Of a stretch of 64,000 nt of DNA, positions 1 to 9,504 are shown piece by piece (the first letter of the stretch is position 1; each line of letters opens with the position of its first letter). Location: positions 62,001-126,000 of the forward strand of contig NZ_OY288119.1 of NCBI RefSeq assembly GCF_958439165.1, read 5' to 3'. The position numbers and the translations under genes were made by a program. Origin of the DNA: an uncultured Hydrogenophaga sp. GTDB taxonomy: Bacteria > Pseudomonadota > Gammaproteobacteria > Burkholderiales > Burkholderiaceae_C. The notes under the pieces are model-generated. The model saw only the letters and a program-made list of their open reading frames with translations, searched no databases and had not been told where the DNA came from.

Positions 1-582
1 CCCATGGAGGTGTGTGCTGCGGCCGGCACCATCTGCTCGCCGTTCCCGGCCACCCGCGGTTTCATGATGCTGGTGGCACTGCTGATGCTGCTGGCCCTGT
101 GGCTCATGCTCACCCGCACCCGCATCGGCCTGGTGATCCAGGCGGCGCTCACCCACCCCGAAACGGTCGAGACGCTGGGCCACAACGTGCCCCGTGTGTT
201 CATGCTGGTCTTCGGTGCCGGCACCGGCCTGGCCGGGCTGGCCGGCGTCATCGGCGGCAGCACCTTCGTCACCGAACCCGCCATGGCCGCCACGGTGGGT
301 TCGGTGATCTTCGTGGTGGTGGTGGTCGGCGGCATGGGGTCGCTCTCGGGCGCGTTCCTGGCCTCGCTGCTGATCGGCATCATCCAGACCTTTGCGGTGG
401 CCATGGACCACTCGCTGGTGAGCGTGGCCCAGCAGCTGGGTCTGCAGCTCTCGGACGGCCTGCGCAACAACTCGGTGCTCAAGCTCACCCTGTCGCAGGT
501 GGCTCCCATCCTCCCGTACCTGTTCCTGGTGCTCATCCTCATCTTCCGGCCCAAGGGCCTGCTGGGTACCCGCGAAGGCTGA
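1..582 (+). CDS. livH: LivH-type ABC permease, 3' part (5' end outside window)
   Basis: Inner-membrane permease of a branched-chain amino acid-type (HAAT) ABC importer, usually paired with LivM. The reading frame is open from base 1, so the gene begins upstream; about 193 residues of a family normally near 300 are present. Several hydrophobic helices are visible, and the segment around GGMGSLSGAFLASLLIG followed by a C-terminal FRPKGLLG ending is typical of LivH. It is followed after 6 bases by livM and then by two ATPases, so the order is livH-M-G-F. No substrate-binding protein is visible inside the window. The neighbouring beta-oxidation genes suggest the substrate may be a carboxylic or acyl compound rather than leucine, but nothing in this protein decides that. 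Confidence 0.9.
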   Translation, partial: PMEVCAAAGTICSPFPATRGFMMLVALLMLLALWLMLTRTRIGLVIQAALTHPETVETLGHNVPRVFMLVFGAGTGLAGLAGVIGGSTFVTEPAMAATVGSVIFVVVVVGGMGSLSGAFLASLLIGIIQTFAVAMDHSLVSVAQQLGLQLSDGLRNNSVLKLTLSQVAPILPYLFLVLILIFRPKGLLGTREG

Positions 583-588
583 CCGATC

Positions 589-1881
589 ATGAACTCAACC
601 GTGCGCCCGGCTCCGGGCTTCAACCTCAACCGCTGGATCATCTGGTCCTCCTTTGCGCTGCTGCTGGCGGTGTCCCCGCTGGTCTTCACCAGCAACCTGT
701 CCATCACCATGCTGTCGCAGATGGGCATCGCCATCATTGCCTGCCTGTCCTACAACATCCTGCTGGGGCAGGGCGGCATGCTGAGCTTCGGCCACGCCGT
801 CTACACCGGCCTGGGCTCTTACATGGCCATGCATGCCCTGAACGCGGCCAGCGGCGGGCAGATGAACATTCCGGTCTCGCTCATTCCGCTGGTGGGCGGC
901 GTGGCCGGTCTGTTCTTTGCCATGCTGTTCGGCTACGTGACCACCAAGAAGGCCGGCACCCCGTTCGCCATGATCACCCTGGGCATGGCCGAGCTGGTGT
1001 TTGCCATGTCGCTGATGTTTTCCGAATTCTTCGGGGGCGAGGCCGGCGTGTCGGGCAACCGGGTGGTGGGCGAGGCCTTCTTCGGCATCACCTTCGGGCC
1101 GCCGCGTCAGGTGTACTACCTGATCGCGGTCTACACCTTCGTCTGCGTGGGCCTGATGTATGCCTTCACCCGCACGCCGCTGGGCCGCATCCTGAACGCG
1201 GTGCGCGACAACCCCGAGCGGGTCGAGTTCATCGGCTACAACACCCAGAAGGTGCGTTACCTGGCCTTCATGATCGCCGGCTTCTTTGCCGGCGTGGCGG
1301 GTGGCCTGGCCACGCTGAACTTCGAGATCGTCACCGCCGAGGTGGTGGGCGCAGCGCGCTCCGGCGCCTACCTGCTGTTCACCTTCCTGGGTGGTGCGAC
1401 CTTCTTCTTCGGCCCCATCATCGGCGGCGTGCTGATGGTGTTGGCTTCGGTGCTGCTCTCGGAGCTGACGAAGGCCTGGCTGCTGTACCTGGGCCTGATC
1501 TTCCTGTTCATGGTCATGTACGCGCCCGGTGGCGTGGCCAGCCTGATCATGATGAACGTGCGCGTGGCCGCCCACGGGCTGCTGGGCCGGCTGTGGAGCA
1601 GCTACCTGGTGCTGGGTGTGCTCGGCCTGCTGATGCTGGCCGGCGCCGGGGCGCTGGTGGAAATGATGTACCACCTGCAGCTCAATGCCGGCACCGGCAC
1701 CGGACTGAACTACCTGGGCCTGCAGCTGGACGCCGGCACGGCCGCCAGCTGGATCGCATCGACCGCAGTGACGCTGGTGGCGCTCGGCCTGTTCGAGTGG
1801 GTGCGACGCCGCTTCCTCAAGGTCTGGAACGAGGTGCAGGTCATCATCGAACAACGCACCGCCCCGAAGGAGGGCGCATGA
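589..1881 (+). CDS. livM: LivM-type ABC permease with C-terminal extension
   Basis: Second permease of the HAAT importer, 430 residues, predicted polytopic inner-membrane protein. Residues from about 40 to 325 match the LivM style: the stretch LSYNILLGQGGMLSFGHA near residue 60, an AFTRTPLGRILNAVRDN loop, and the late YAPGGVASL motif that normally lies near the end of LivM. About 100 further residues follow, with two more hydrophobic segments and a charged tail. This makes the protein clearly longer than the usual 300-360 residues. Its stop overlaps the livG start (ATGA), implying translational coupling. Confidence 0.9.
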   Translation: MNSTVRPAPGFNLNRWIIWSSFALLLAVSPLVFTSNLSITMLSQMGIAIIACLSYNILLGQGGMLSFGHAVYTGLGSYMAMHALNAASGGQMNIPVSLIPLVGGVAGLFFAMLFGYVTTKKAGTPFAMITLGMAELVFAMSLMFSEFFGGEAGVSGNRVVGEAFFGITFGPPRQVYYLIAVYTFVCVGLMYAFTRTPLGRILNAVRDNPERVEFIGYNTQKVRYLAFMIAGFFAGVAGGLATLNFEIVTAEVVGAARSGAYLLFTFLGGATFFFGPIIGGVLMVLASVLLSELTKAWLLYLGLIFLFMVMYAPGGVASLIMMNVRVAAHGLLGRLWSSYLVLGVLGLLMLAGAGALVEMMYHLQLNAGTGTGLNYLGLQLDAGTAASWIASTAVTLVALGLFEWVRRRFLKVWNEVQVIIEQRTAPKEGA

Positions 1882-2675
1882 ACACTGCAACTTCTGCACC
1901 GGGCGCCGTCCCGGCCATCGAACTGCGCGACCTGCGCAAGAGCTTCGGCAAGACCGACATCATCCGTGGCGCCAATCTCTCGGTCCAGCCGGGCGAGCGG
2001 GTGGCCATCATCGGTCCCAACGGGGCCGGCAAATCCACCCTGTTCAACCTGATCTCGGGGCGCTTCGGCCCCAGCAGCGGCGAGATCCTGCTCAACGGCC
2101 AGCGCATCGACGGCATGAAGCCGTTCGAGATCAACCGCATGGGCCTCTCGCGCAGCTTCCAGATCACCAACATCTTCCCCAAGCTCAGCGTGTTCGAAAA
2201 CCTGCGCTGCGGCGTGTTGTGGAGCCTGGGCTACCGCTACACCCTGTTCCGCTTCCTGGCCGGCCTGCACGACGCCAACGAACGGGCCGAACAGCTCATG
2301 CGCGACATCCGCCTGGACCGCAAGCGCGACGTGCTGGCCATGAACCTCACCTATGCCGAGCAGCGTGCGCTGGAGATCGGCATCACCATTGCCGGTGGTG
2401 CGCAGGTGATCCTGCTGGACGAGCCCACTGCCGGCATGAGCAAGAGCGAGACCACCCGCTTCATCGAACTCATCCGCGAGGTCACCGTGGGCAAGACGCT
2501 GCTGACCGTGGAGCACGACATGGGCGTGGTGTTCGGCCTGGCCGACCGGATTGCGGTGGTGGTGTACGGCGAGGTGATCGCCTGCGACACGCCGGATGCG
2601 GTGCGCGCCAACCCGCGCGTGCAGGAAGCCTACCTCGGCTCGGTGCTGGCCGATCAACAGGCCGCCGGCCACTGA
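1878..2675 (+). CDS. livG: LivG-type ABC transporter ATPase
   Basis: Cytoplasmic ATPase of the HAAT importer, 265 residues. Walker A GPNGAGKST lies near residues 46-54 and Walker B is VILLDEP. The C-loop is LTYAEQR rather than LSGGQ, a departure of the kind commonly seen in LivG. The switch histidine is in TVEHDM, and the terminal YLGSVLA is typical of LivG. The ATG overlaps the stop of livM; an alternative far-upstream start in the same frame is only antisense-like shadow sequence. It would pair with LivF to form the nucleotide-binding heterodimer. Confidence 0.93.
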   Translation: MNTATSAPGAVPAIELRDLRKSFGKTDIIRGANLSVQPGERVAIIGPNGAGKSTLFNLISGRFGPSSGEILLNGQRIDGMKPFEINRMGLSRSFQITNIFPKLSVFENLRCGVLWSLGYRYTLFRFLAGLHDANERAEQLMRDIRLDRKRDVLAMNLTYAEQRALEIGITIAGGAQVILLDEPTAGMSKSETTRFIELIREVTVGKTLLTVEHDMGVVFGLADRIAVVVYGEVIACDTPDAVRANPRVQEAYLGSVLADQQAAGH

Positions 2676-2686
2676 AGGGACGAACC

Positions 2687-3382
2687 ATGCTCGACATTCA
2701 GGACCTGCACGCCTACTACGGCAAGAGCCATGTGCTGCACGGCGTCACGATGAACGTGCGCCCCGGCGAGATCGTGGCCCTGCTGGGCCGCAACGGCTCG
2801 GGCCGCTCCACCACCGCCAAGGCCATCATGGGCCTGGTGGAATGCCAGGGCCGCATCCGCTGGAAAGACCAGGACATCCTGGGCAAGAAGCCATTCGAGA
2901 TCGCGCACCTCGGTCTGGGCCATGTGCCCGAGAACCGCGACATCTTCCCCAAGCTCACGGTACAGCAGAACCTGCTGCTGGGCCAGAAAGGCAAGGGCAC
3001 CGGCTCGCGCTGGAGCTTCGACGACATGTACACCATGTTTCCGCGCCTGAAGGAGCGGCAGCACACCGAGGCTGGCGTGCTCTCGGGCGGCGAGCAGCAG
3101 ATGCTCACCCTGTGCCGCACCCTCATGGGTGACCCCGACCTGATCATCATCGACGAGCCGACCGAGGGCCTGGCACCTAAGATCGTGGAACTGGTAGCCG
3201 AGTACCTCCAGCGGCTGAAGGCCCGCGGCATCTCGGTGCTGCTGATCGAGCAGAAGCTCACCATCGCCATGAGCATCTCCGACCGGGCACTGGTCATGGG
3301 CCATGGCAGCATCGTGTTCGAGGGCACGCCCGAGGACCTGCGCAACGATCCGGTCACCCGCAAGGAGTGGCTGGAGGTCTGA
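2687..3382 (+). CDS. livF: LivF-type ABC transporter ATPase with Arg in Walker A
   Basis: Second ATPase of the importer, 231 residues. It has a canonical C-loop (LSGGEQQM) and Walker B (LIIIDEP). The Walker A reads GRNGSGRST at residues 34-42, so the nearly invariant lysine is arginine at position 40. The rest of the protein looks intact (EGLAPKIV after Walker B, switch region LLIEQKL). K-to-R forms may occur in LivF-like proteins of this bacterial group, so this is probably tolerated rather than a broken gene, with the LivG partner carrying a normal site. The gene starts 11 bases after livG, preceded by GAAGGGACGA. Confidence 0.9.
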   Translation: MLDIQDLHAYYGKSHVLHGVTMNVRPGEIVALLGRNGSGRSTTAKAIMGLVECQGRIRWKDQDILGKKPFEIAHLGLGHVPENRDIFPKLTVQQNLLLGQKGKGTGSRWSFDDMYTMFPRLKERQHTEAGVLSGGEQQMLTLCRTLMGDPDLIIIDEPTEGLAPKIVELVAEYLQRLKARGISVLLIEQKLTIAMSISDRALVMGHGSIVFEGTPEDLRNDPVTRKEWLEV

Positions 3383-3434
3383 CCCGCCCGCGACAGGGCC
3401 GGGTTGCGCCCTGTGGTGCTTTTCCTAGAATCGC

Positions 3435-3446
3435 ACGGTCGTTCGT
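3435..3446. promoter_or_regulatory. Imperfect palindrome upstream of the beta-oxidation run
   Basis: ACGGTCGTTCGT is an imperfect 12-base palindrome (8 of 12 positions symmetric) in the 104-base gap between livF and the fadJ-like gene. CG-rich ACGNNCGTNCGT-type half-sites are common for TetR-family regulators of acyl-CoA catabolism in beta- and gammaproteobacteria, so an operator role is plausible. No regulator gene is adjacent and the motif was found by eye only. Confidence 0.25.
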
Positions 3447-3486
3447 TTTTCTGCATCCGATTTCCGCACACCACACAGGAGCTTCC

Positions 3487-5607
3487 ATGACCGCTCAGTA
3501 CCAGGTCCACGGCGACGTGGCCGTCATCACGCTGGACAACCCGCCGGTCAACGGCCTGGGCCTGGCCACCCGCCAGGGCATCACCGACGGGCTGGCCCGC
3601 GCCGAGGCCGATGCGGCCGTCAAGGCGGTCGTCATCACCGGCGCCGGCAAGGCGTTCTCGGGCGGCGCCGACATCCGCGAGTTCGGCACACCCAAGGCGC
3701 TGGCCGAACCCAACCTGCTGTCGGTCATCCTGGCGGTGGAAGCCAGCCGCAAGCCGGTGGTGGCCGCCCTGCACAGCGTGGCCATGGGCGGCGGTCTGGA
3801 GCTGGCCCTGGGGGCGCACTACCGCATTGCCGCCCCCGGCTGCAACGTGGCCCTGCCGGAGGTCAAGCTGGGCCTGATCCCGGGAGCCGGCGGCACCCAG
3901 CGTCTGCCGCGCGCGGTGGGCGTCGAGGTGGCCCTGAACATGATCGTCAGCGGCGAGCCGGTGAAGAGCGAGATGCTGGCCCAGATCCCCGGCCAGAAGC
4001 TGTTCGACAAGCTGGCTGCATCCGCCGAGTCGCTGATGGACGAGGCCCTGGCCCTGGCCCGCGATGTGGCCGCGCGCCACGCCGACGGCAGCCCGCTGCC
4101 GCTGGTGCGCAACCTGCCCTGCAAGCACAAGGACGGCGACGCCTACTTCCAGTTCGCCCGCAACATGGTCAAGGGCATGGCGAAGAACTTCCCGGCGCCG
4201 GGCAAGTGCGTCGATGCCGTGGAAGCCGCGACGCAGAAGAAGTTCAACGACGGCATGGCCTTCGAGCGCGAGATCTTCATCAACCTGATGTGGACGCCCG
4301 AGTGCCGCGCGCTGCGCCACCTGTTCACCGCTGAACGTGCTGCCAGCAAGATCCCCGACGTGGCCGAGGACACGCCGCAGCGCAAGATTCAGAAGGTCGC
4401 CGTCATCGGTGCCGGCACCATGGGGGGCGGCATTTCCATGAACTTCCTGAACGCCGGCATTCCGGTGACCATCCTGGAGATGAAGCAGGAGGCCCTGGAC
4501 CGTGGCGTGGGCGTGATGCGCGGCAACTACGAGGCGCAGGTCAAGAAGGGCAAGCTCAAGCAGGACAAGCTCGACGCCCGCATGGCGCTGCTGAGCACCA
4601 CGGTGAACTACGACGACATCAAGGACGCCGACCTGGTGATCGAGGCGGTGTTCGAGGACATGGGTGTGAAGGAAGCCGTGTTCAAGAAGCTCGACGAGGT
4701 CATGAAGCCCGGTGCCATCCTGGCTTCCAACACCTCCACGCTCGATGTGGACCAGATCGCTGCCTTCACCCAGCGTCCGCAGGACGTGGTGGGCCTGCAC
4801 TTCTTCAGCCCGGCCAACGTCATGAAGCTGCTGGAAGTGGTGCGTGGCGAGAAGACCAGCAAGGACGTCATGGCCACCGTCATGACCGTGGCCAAGAAGA
4901 TCAAGAAGACCGCCGTGGTCTCCGGCGTGTGTGACGGTTTCATCGGCAACCGCATGATCGAGCAGTACGGCCGCCAGGGCGGCTTCCTGCTGGACGAGGG
5001 CTGCACCCCGGCCCAGGTGGACCGCGCCATCGAGCGGTTCGGTTTCGCCATGGGCCCGTTCCGCATGGGCGACCTGGCCGGCAACGACATCGGCTGGGCC
5101 ATCCGCAAGCGCCGCTATGTGGAAAAGCCGGACATGAAGTACAGCAAGACCGCCGACCTGCTGTGCGAAAAGGGCCGCTTCGGTCAGAAGGTGGGCAAGG
5201 GCTGGTACGACTATGTGCCGGGCAAGCGCGATGCCATCCCCAACGCAGAAGTCGAGCAGATGATCGTCGAGCACCGCAAGGCACAGGGCATCACCCCGCG
5301 CAAGATCTCCGACGAGGAAATCGTGCAGCGCCTGGTGTTCTCGCTGGTGAACGAGGCCGCCCACATTCTGGAAGAGGGCATTGCCAACAAGGCCAGCGAC
5401 ATCGACGTGGTCTACATCTTCGGTTACGGCTTCCCGGTGCACCGTGGCGGCCCGCTGAAGTACGCCGACGAGGTCGGCCTGTTCAACGTGGTCCAGGCCA
5501 TGAAGCGCTTCCAGCAGAACCCGCTGGACGATGCGAAGTTCTGGGAACCCGCCCCGCTGCTGGCCCGACTGGTCGCCGACGGGAAAAATTTCAACGGCAT
5601 GAACTGA
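3487..5607 (+). CDS. Bifunctional enoyl-CoA hydratase / 3-hydroxyacyl-CoA dehydrogenase (FadJ/FadB-like)
   Basis: Fatty acid beta-oxidation enzyme of 706 residues performing trans-2-enoyl-CoA hydration and NAD-dependent oxidation of L-3-hydroxyacyl-CoA. The N-terminal crotonase domain (about 1-190) shows the oxyanion-hole motif FSGGADI and the catalytic-Glu regions [10 protein letters not shown] and [15 protein letters not shown]. The dehydrogenase Rossmann motif [10 protein letters not shown] lies near residue 303, with the catalytic His region [12 protein letters not shown] downstream and two C-terminal HCDH domains ([23 protein letters not shown]). An AGGAGCTTCC ribosome site precedes the ATG. 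The thiolase follows 28 bases later, forming an alpha/beta multienzyme-type pair. Confidence 0.93.
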   Translation: MTAQYQVHGDVAVITLDNPPVNGLGLATRQGITDGLARAEADAAVKAVVITGAGKAFSGGADIREFGTPKALAEPNLLSVILAVEASRKPVVAALHSVAMGGGLELALGAHYRIAAPGCNVALPEVKLGLIPGAGGTQRLPRAVGVEVALNMIVSGEPVKSEMLAQIPGQKLFDKLAASAESLMDEALALARDVAARHADGSPLPLVRNLPCKHKDGDAYFQFARNMVKGMAKNFPAPGKCVDAVEAATQKKFNDGMAFEREIFINLMWTPECRALRHLFTAERAASKIPDVAEDTPQRKIQKVAVIGAGTMGGGISMNFLNAGIPVTILEMKQEALDRGVGVMRGNYEAQVKKGKLKQDKLDARMALLSTTVNYDDIKDADLVIEAVFEDMGVKEAVFKKLDEVMKPGAILASNTSTLDVDQIAAFTQRPQDVVGLHFFSPANVMKLLEVVRGEKTSKDVMATVMTVAKKIKKTAVVSGVCDGFIGNRMIEQYGRQGGFLLDEGCTPAQVDRAIERFGFAMGPFRMGDLAGNDIGWAIRKRRYVEKPDMKYSKTADLLCEKGRFGQKVGKGWYDYVPGKRDAIPNAEVEQMIVEHRKAQGITPRKISDEEIVQRLVFSLVNEAAHILEEGIANKASDIDVVYIFGYGFPVHRGGPLKYADEVGLFNVVQAMKRFQQNPLDDAKFWEPAPLLARLVADGKNFNGMN

Positions 5608-5635
5608 AGCCCGGAACCGAATCAGGAGATTTCAC

Positions 5636-6811
5636 ATGAGCAACGCCGTCATCGTTTCCACCGCCCGCACCCCCCTGGCCAAGAGCTGGAAGGGCGCCTT
5701 CAACATGACCCATGGCGCCACCCTGGGTGGCCATGCGGTGCGCCACGCCATCGAGCGCGCCGGCATCGACCCCGGTGCGGTCGAGGACGTCATCATGGGC
5801 TGCGCCAACCCCGAGGGCGCGACCGGCGCCAACATCGCGCGCCAGATCGCCCTCATGGCCGACCTGCCGGTCAGCGTGTCGGGCCTGACCGTCAACCGTT
5901 TCTGCTCGTCCGGCCTGCAGACCATCGCCCTGGCCGCGCAGCGCGTGATCGCCGGTGAAGGCGACGTGTATGTGGCCGGTGGCGTGGAAAGCATTTCCTG
6001 CGTGCAGCAGGAAATGAACACCCACATGCTGCGCGACCTGGCGCTGGACAAGAAGAAGCCCGCCATCTACTGGAACATGCTGCAGACCGCTGAACAGGTG
6101 GCCCAGCGCTACAACATCGGCCGCGACGTGATGGACGAGTACGGCGCCGCCAGCCAGCAGAAAGCCTGCAAGGCCCAGGCCGACGGCCTGTTCGATGCCG
6201 AGATCGCCCCCATCACCGTGACCGCCGGCGTGGCCGACAAGGTCATGGGCCTGATGACGAAGCAGGTGACGGTGTCGAAGGACGAAGGCACCCGCGAAGG
6301 CACCACCAAGGAAGGTATTGCCGGCATCAAGCCCGCCATGCCCGGCGGCGTGGTGTCGGCCGGCAACGCCAGCCAGTTCAGCGACGGCGCCGGGGCCTGC
6401 GTGGTGGTGAGCGAACAGTACGCCAGCAGCCACAACCTCAAGCCCCTGGGCCGCTTCCTGGGCTTTGCAGTGGCCGGCTGCGAGCCCGACGAGATGGGCA
6501 TCGGCCCGGTATTCGCCGTGCCCAAGGTGCTCAAGAAACTGGGCCTGACGGTCAACGACATCGACCTTTGGGAGCTGAACGAAGCCTTTGCGGTGCAGGT
6601 GCTGTACTGCCGCGACAAGCTCGGCATCCCGGCCGATCGCCTGAACGTGAACGGCGGCGCCATTGCCCTGGGGCACCCCTACGGCGTGTCGGGCCAGCGC
6701 CTGACCGGCCATGCCCTGATCGAGGGCAAGCGCCGTGGCGCCAAGCGCGTGTGCGTGACCATGTGCATCGGCGGCGGCATGGGTGCTGCCGGCGTGTTCG
6801 AAGTCCTCTGA
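5636..6811 (+). CDS. Acetyl-CoA acyltransferase (thiolase)
   Basis: Thiolase of 391 residues, catalysing CoA-dependent cleavage of 3-ketoacyl-CoA, the last beta-oxidation step. The nucleophilic Cys is residue 90 in [10 protein letters not shown]. The active-site His lies in [16 protein letters not shown] and the second Cys in [13 protein letters not shown] near the C terminus. NEAF (LNEAFAVQV) is also present. AGGAG lies 9 bases before the ATG. It follows the fadJ-like gene and probably forms the beta subunit or partner of that enzyme. Length and motifs are standard for the family. Confidence 0.94.
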   Translation: MSNAVIVSTARTPLAKSWKGAFNMTHGATLGGHAVRHAIERAGIDPGAVEDVIMGCANPEGATGANIARQIALMADLPVSVSGLTVNRFCSSGLQTIALAAQRVIAGEGDVYVAGGVESISCVQQEMNTHMLRDLALDKKKPAIYWNMLQTAEQVAQRYNIGRDVMDEYGAASQQKACKAQADGLFDAEIAPITVTAGVADKVMGLMTKQVTVSKDEGTREGTTKEGIAGIKPAMPGGVVSAGNASQFSDGAGACVVVSEQYASSHNLKPLGRFLGFAVAGCEPDEMGIGPVFAVPKVLKKLGLTVNDIDLWELNEAFAVQVLYCRDKLGIPADRLNVNGGAIALGHPYGVSGQRLTGHALIEGKRRGAKRVCVTMCIGGGMGAAGVFEVL

Positions 6812-6837
6812 TTCTTTTCGATTACTGGGGTGTACTC

Positions 6838-7299
6838 ATGGACACTTGGGGTGCACCCCTCTTGGCAGCTGCACTCGGGATGCTTGGTGCATGGGCCGGT
6901 GCCAGACTTGCTTTTATGGCTCAGACAAAGGCGTCTCAAGTCGCTGAAGACGCCTCTAGACGCAGCGACTTTACGGCTCGAGTGCTTGCAATAGCCAGTC
7001 ATCGAGTTGAATGGATTCAGCGCCTAAGAGACGAGATGGCCATCTTCCATTCGTGGGGAATGACACCAAGCCTAAATCAAGCAGATATTCGAGAGTTCTA
7101 CGAGCATGGAACCCGCATTGAGCTGCTTATGAATCCCAAGGATCCGGACTTCCCGCGCCTCCAAGAACTCATGTACGAACTTCTCAGAGCGGACTCCGTT
7201 GATTGCAAGTATTCCGTGAATGCTGAGTACGTTGCGATATGTCAGCGCATCTTGAAGCGTGAGTGGGATGTTGCCAAACGGGAAACGTTAGGCGAGTGA
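6838..7299 (+). CDS. Hypothetical small membrane-anchored protein, foreign-looking
   Basis: Predicted protein of 153 residues that I do not recognise. It has one N-terminal hydrophobic segment (LLAAALGMLGAWAGARLAF, about residues 8-26) followed by a charged, mostly helical soluble part (RRSDFTARVLAIASHRVEWIQ and onward). The DNA is visibly AT-richer than its neighbours and uses codons rare around it (AAA, TTA, CGA, ATA). It sits between the thiolase and an acyl-CoA dehydrogenase that would otherwise be adjacent, so it looks like a late insertion. The ATG at 6838 follows GGGGTGTACTC. Similar TM-plus-helical orphans occur in mobile accessory DNA; no function can be assigned. Confidence 0.6.
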   Translation: MDTWGAPLLAAALGMLGAWAGARLAFMAQTKASQVAEDASRRSDFTARVLAIASHRVEWIQRLRDEMAIFHSWGMTPSLNQADIREFYEHGTRIELLMNPKDPDFPRLQELMYELLRADSVDCKYSVNAEYVAICQRILKREWDVAKRETLGE

Positions 7300-7332
7300 C
7301 TGCTCTGGGAAACTGACCCACCTAGGATAAGA

Positions 7333-9174
7333 ATGAGCCTGCGCCCCACCGTCGACTTCCTGCTGCACGACTGGCTGAACGTCGGTTCGCTGCAGCAGCG
7401 CGAGCGTTTTGCCGACCACAGCCGCGAGACCTTCGATGCGGTGCTGGACACCTGCGAGCGCATCGCCCGCGAGAAGTACGCGCCGTTCAACCGGCTGGTG
7501 GACACGCAGGAGCCGCACTTCGACGGCGAGCGGGTGATCCTGCCGCAGGCCACGCATGACGCCCAGCGCGCCTATGCCGAGAGCGGCATGCTGAGCGCGG
7601 CGCAGGACTACGACGTGGGCGGCATGCAGCTGCCCTACACGGTGGAGGCGGCGGCCAACGCCTTCTTTGCCATGGCCTCGGTCAGCATCGGCAGCGGCAT
7701 GCTCACCACCGGCAACGCCAACCTGCTGATGGCGCACGGCACCGAGCTGCAGAAGCAGGTGTTTGCGCTCAACGAGTTCAATGGCCGCTTCAGCGGCACC
7801 ATGTGCCTGAGCGAACCGCAGGCTGGCTCCAGCCTGAGCGACGTGGCCACCCGCGCCGTGCCCGACGGCGAAGGCTCGGCGGCCGACCCGCTGGGACCGC
7901 GCTACCGGCTCAAGGGCAACAAGATGTGGATCAGCGCCGGCGAGCACGAGCTGACCGAGAACATCATCCACCTGGTGCTGGCCAAGATCCCCGGGCCGGA
8001 CGGGCAGCTGCCGCCGGGAGTGAAGGGCATCTCGCTGTTCATCGTGCCCAAGAAAATGGTGGGCGCCGACGGCCAGCTCACCGGTGCCCGCAACGATGTG
8101 GCGCTGGCCGGCCTCAACCACAAATGCGGCTGGCGCGGCACCACCAACACGCTGCTGAACTTCGGCGAGGGCAAGTACCCAGTGGCCTCCACGGGGTCGG
8201 CCCAGCCAGCCCCTGGCGCCATCGGCTACCTGGTGGGCCAGCCCGGCGAAGGCCTGCGCTGCATGTTCCACATGATGAACGAGGCCCGCATCGGCGTGGG
8301 CATGGCCGCCACCATGCTGGGCATGGCCGGTTACCACGCCAGCCTGGACTACGCGAAGAACCGGCCGCAGGGACGCCCGATGGGCCCAGGCGGAAAAGAT
8401 GCGGCCCAGCCGCAGATCCGCATCATCGAACACGCCGACGTGAAGCGCATGCTGCTGGCCCAGAAGAGCTATTGCGAAGGCGCGCTGGCCCTGGAGCTGT
8501 ACTGCGCCCGGCTGGTGGACGAGCAGCACACCGGCGCGCCGGAGGCGGTGGACGAGGCCCGGCTGCTGCTGGAGGTGCTGACGCCGATTGCCAAGAGCTG
8601 GCCCAGCGAGTGGTGCCTGGAGGCCAACAGCCTGGCCATCCAGGTGCACGGCGGCTACGGCTACACCCGCGACTTCCCGGTCGAGCAGTACTGGCGCGAC
8701 AACCGCCTGAACATGATCCATGAAGGCACCCACGGCATCCAGGGCATGGACCTGCTGGGCCGCAAGGTGCTGATGGAGAACGGCCGCGGCCTGCAGCTGC
8801 TGGCCGGCCGCATCAACGCCACCATCGAACGCGCCATCCAGGTGCCCGAGCTGGCGGTGCATGCCAACGCCCTGGGTCATGCGCTGGCGCAGGTCGGTGC
8901 CGCCACCAAGGCGGCCTGGGCCACCGGCAACCCGTCGGACGCCCTGGCCAACGCCGTGCCCTACCTGCAGGCCTTCGGCCACACGGTGCTGGCCTGGATC
9001 TGGCTGGATGTCGCGCTGACCGCCCAGGCCGCACCCGAGGGTGCCGCCCGTACCGGCCGGCTCGCCGCCATGCGTTTCTTCTTCCACTACGAACTGCCCA
9101 AGATCGGCGCCTGGCTGCACGTGGTGAGCAGCCGCGACCAGACCTGCGCCGGCCTGCCCGAGGAGGCCTTCTGA
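7333..9174 (+). CDS. Acyl-CoA dehydrogenase, long form with extra C-terminal domain
   Basis: FAD-dependent acyl-CoA dehydrogenase of 613 residues, oxidising acyl-CoA to 2-enoyl-CoA. The FAD/substrate motif GTMCLSEPQAGSSL lies near residue 155. The C-terminal dehydrogenase motif QVHGGYGYTRDFPVEQYWRD is followed by IHEGTHGIQGMDLLGRK near residue 460, where the Glu is the expected catalytic base. The roughly 130 extra residues at the C terminus match the long-form subgroup (about 590-610 residues) common in Proteobacteria. The stop overlaps the ATG of the next gene (TGATG). Confidence 0.92.
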   Translation: MSLRPTVDFLLHDWLNVGSLQQRERFADHSRETFDAVLDTCERIAREKYAPFNRLVDTQEPHFDGERVILPQATHDAQRAYAESGMLSAAQDYDVGGMQLPYTVEAAANAFFAMASVSIGSGMLTTGNANLLMAHGTELQKQVFALNEFNGRFSGTMCLSEPQAGSSLSDVATRAVPDGEGSAADPLGPRYRLKGNKMWISAGEHELTENIIHLVLAKIPGPDGQLPPGVKGISLFIVPKKMVGADGQLTGARNDVALAGLNHKCGWRGTTNTLLNFGEGKYPVASTGSAQPAPGAIGYLVGQPGEGLRCMFHMMNEARIGVGMAATMLGMAGYHASLDYAKNRPQGRPMGPGGKDAAQPQIRIIEHADVKRMLLAQKSYCEGALALELYCARLVDEQHTGAPEAVDEARLLLEVLTPIAKSWPSEWCLEANSLAIQVHGGYGYTRDFPVEQYWRDNRLNMIHEGTHGIQGMDLLGRKVLMENGRGLQLLAGRINATIERAIQVPELAVHANALGHALAQVGAATKAAWATGNPSDALANAVPYLQAFGHTVLAWIWLDVALTAQAAPEGAARTGRLAAMRFFFHYELPKIGAWLHVVSSRDQTCAGLPEEAF

Positions 9175-9491
9175 TGCTGCGCCACATCGTGATGTGGACG
9201 CTCAAGGAAGAAGCCGAAGGCGCCGATCGCGCCACCAACGTGCAGCGCGCCCGTGAGCTGCTGCTGGGCTGTGCGGCCATCACCCCGGGCATCGTGCAGT
9301 TTTCGGTGGGCACCGCAACAAAGGGTATGGACTGCACCGCCGACCTGGTGCTCGACAGCACATTCACCGACGCGGCCGCCCTGGCCGCCTACCAGAATCA
9401 CCCGACCCACGTGGCCATCAAGCCGTTCATGAAGGCGGTGGTGCACAGCCGCCACTGCATGGACTTCGTGGTGTCGGACAACCCACAATGA
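9174..9491 (+). CDS. Dabb (stress-responsive alpha/beta barrel) domain protein
   Basis: Small ferredoxin-fold protein of 105 residues. The MLRHIVMWTLKEEA start, the central IVQFSVGT strand, and the C-terminal YQNHPTHVAIKPFMKAV helix are the Dabb-family pattern. These dimeric proteins act as cyclases, monooxygenase-like enzymes or of unknown role. It is translationally coupled to the acyl-CoA dehydrogenase (one-base start/stop overlap) and lies 13 bases before an SDR gene, so a role in the same catabolic route is likely but unspecified. Confidence 0.8.
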   Translation: MLRHIVMWTLKEEAEGADRATNVQRARELLLGCAAITPGIVQFSVGTATKGMDCTADLVLDSTFTDAAALAAYQNHPTHVAIKPFMKAVVHSRHCMDFVVSDNPQ

Positions 9492-9504
9492 AGGAGGAGA
9501 CCCC

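Noticed and set aside
12..1877. Long plus-strand frame extending the livG frame upstream
   Set aside because: The part before 1878 is His/Arg/Gly-rich shadow of livH and livM; the livG start at 1878 fits the family and overlaps livM.
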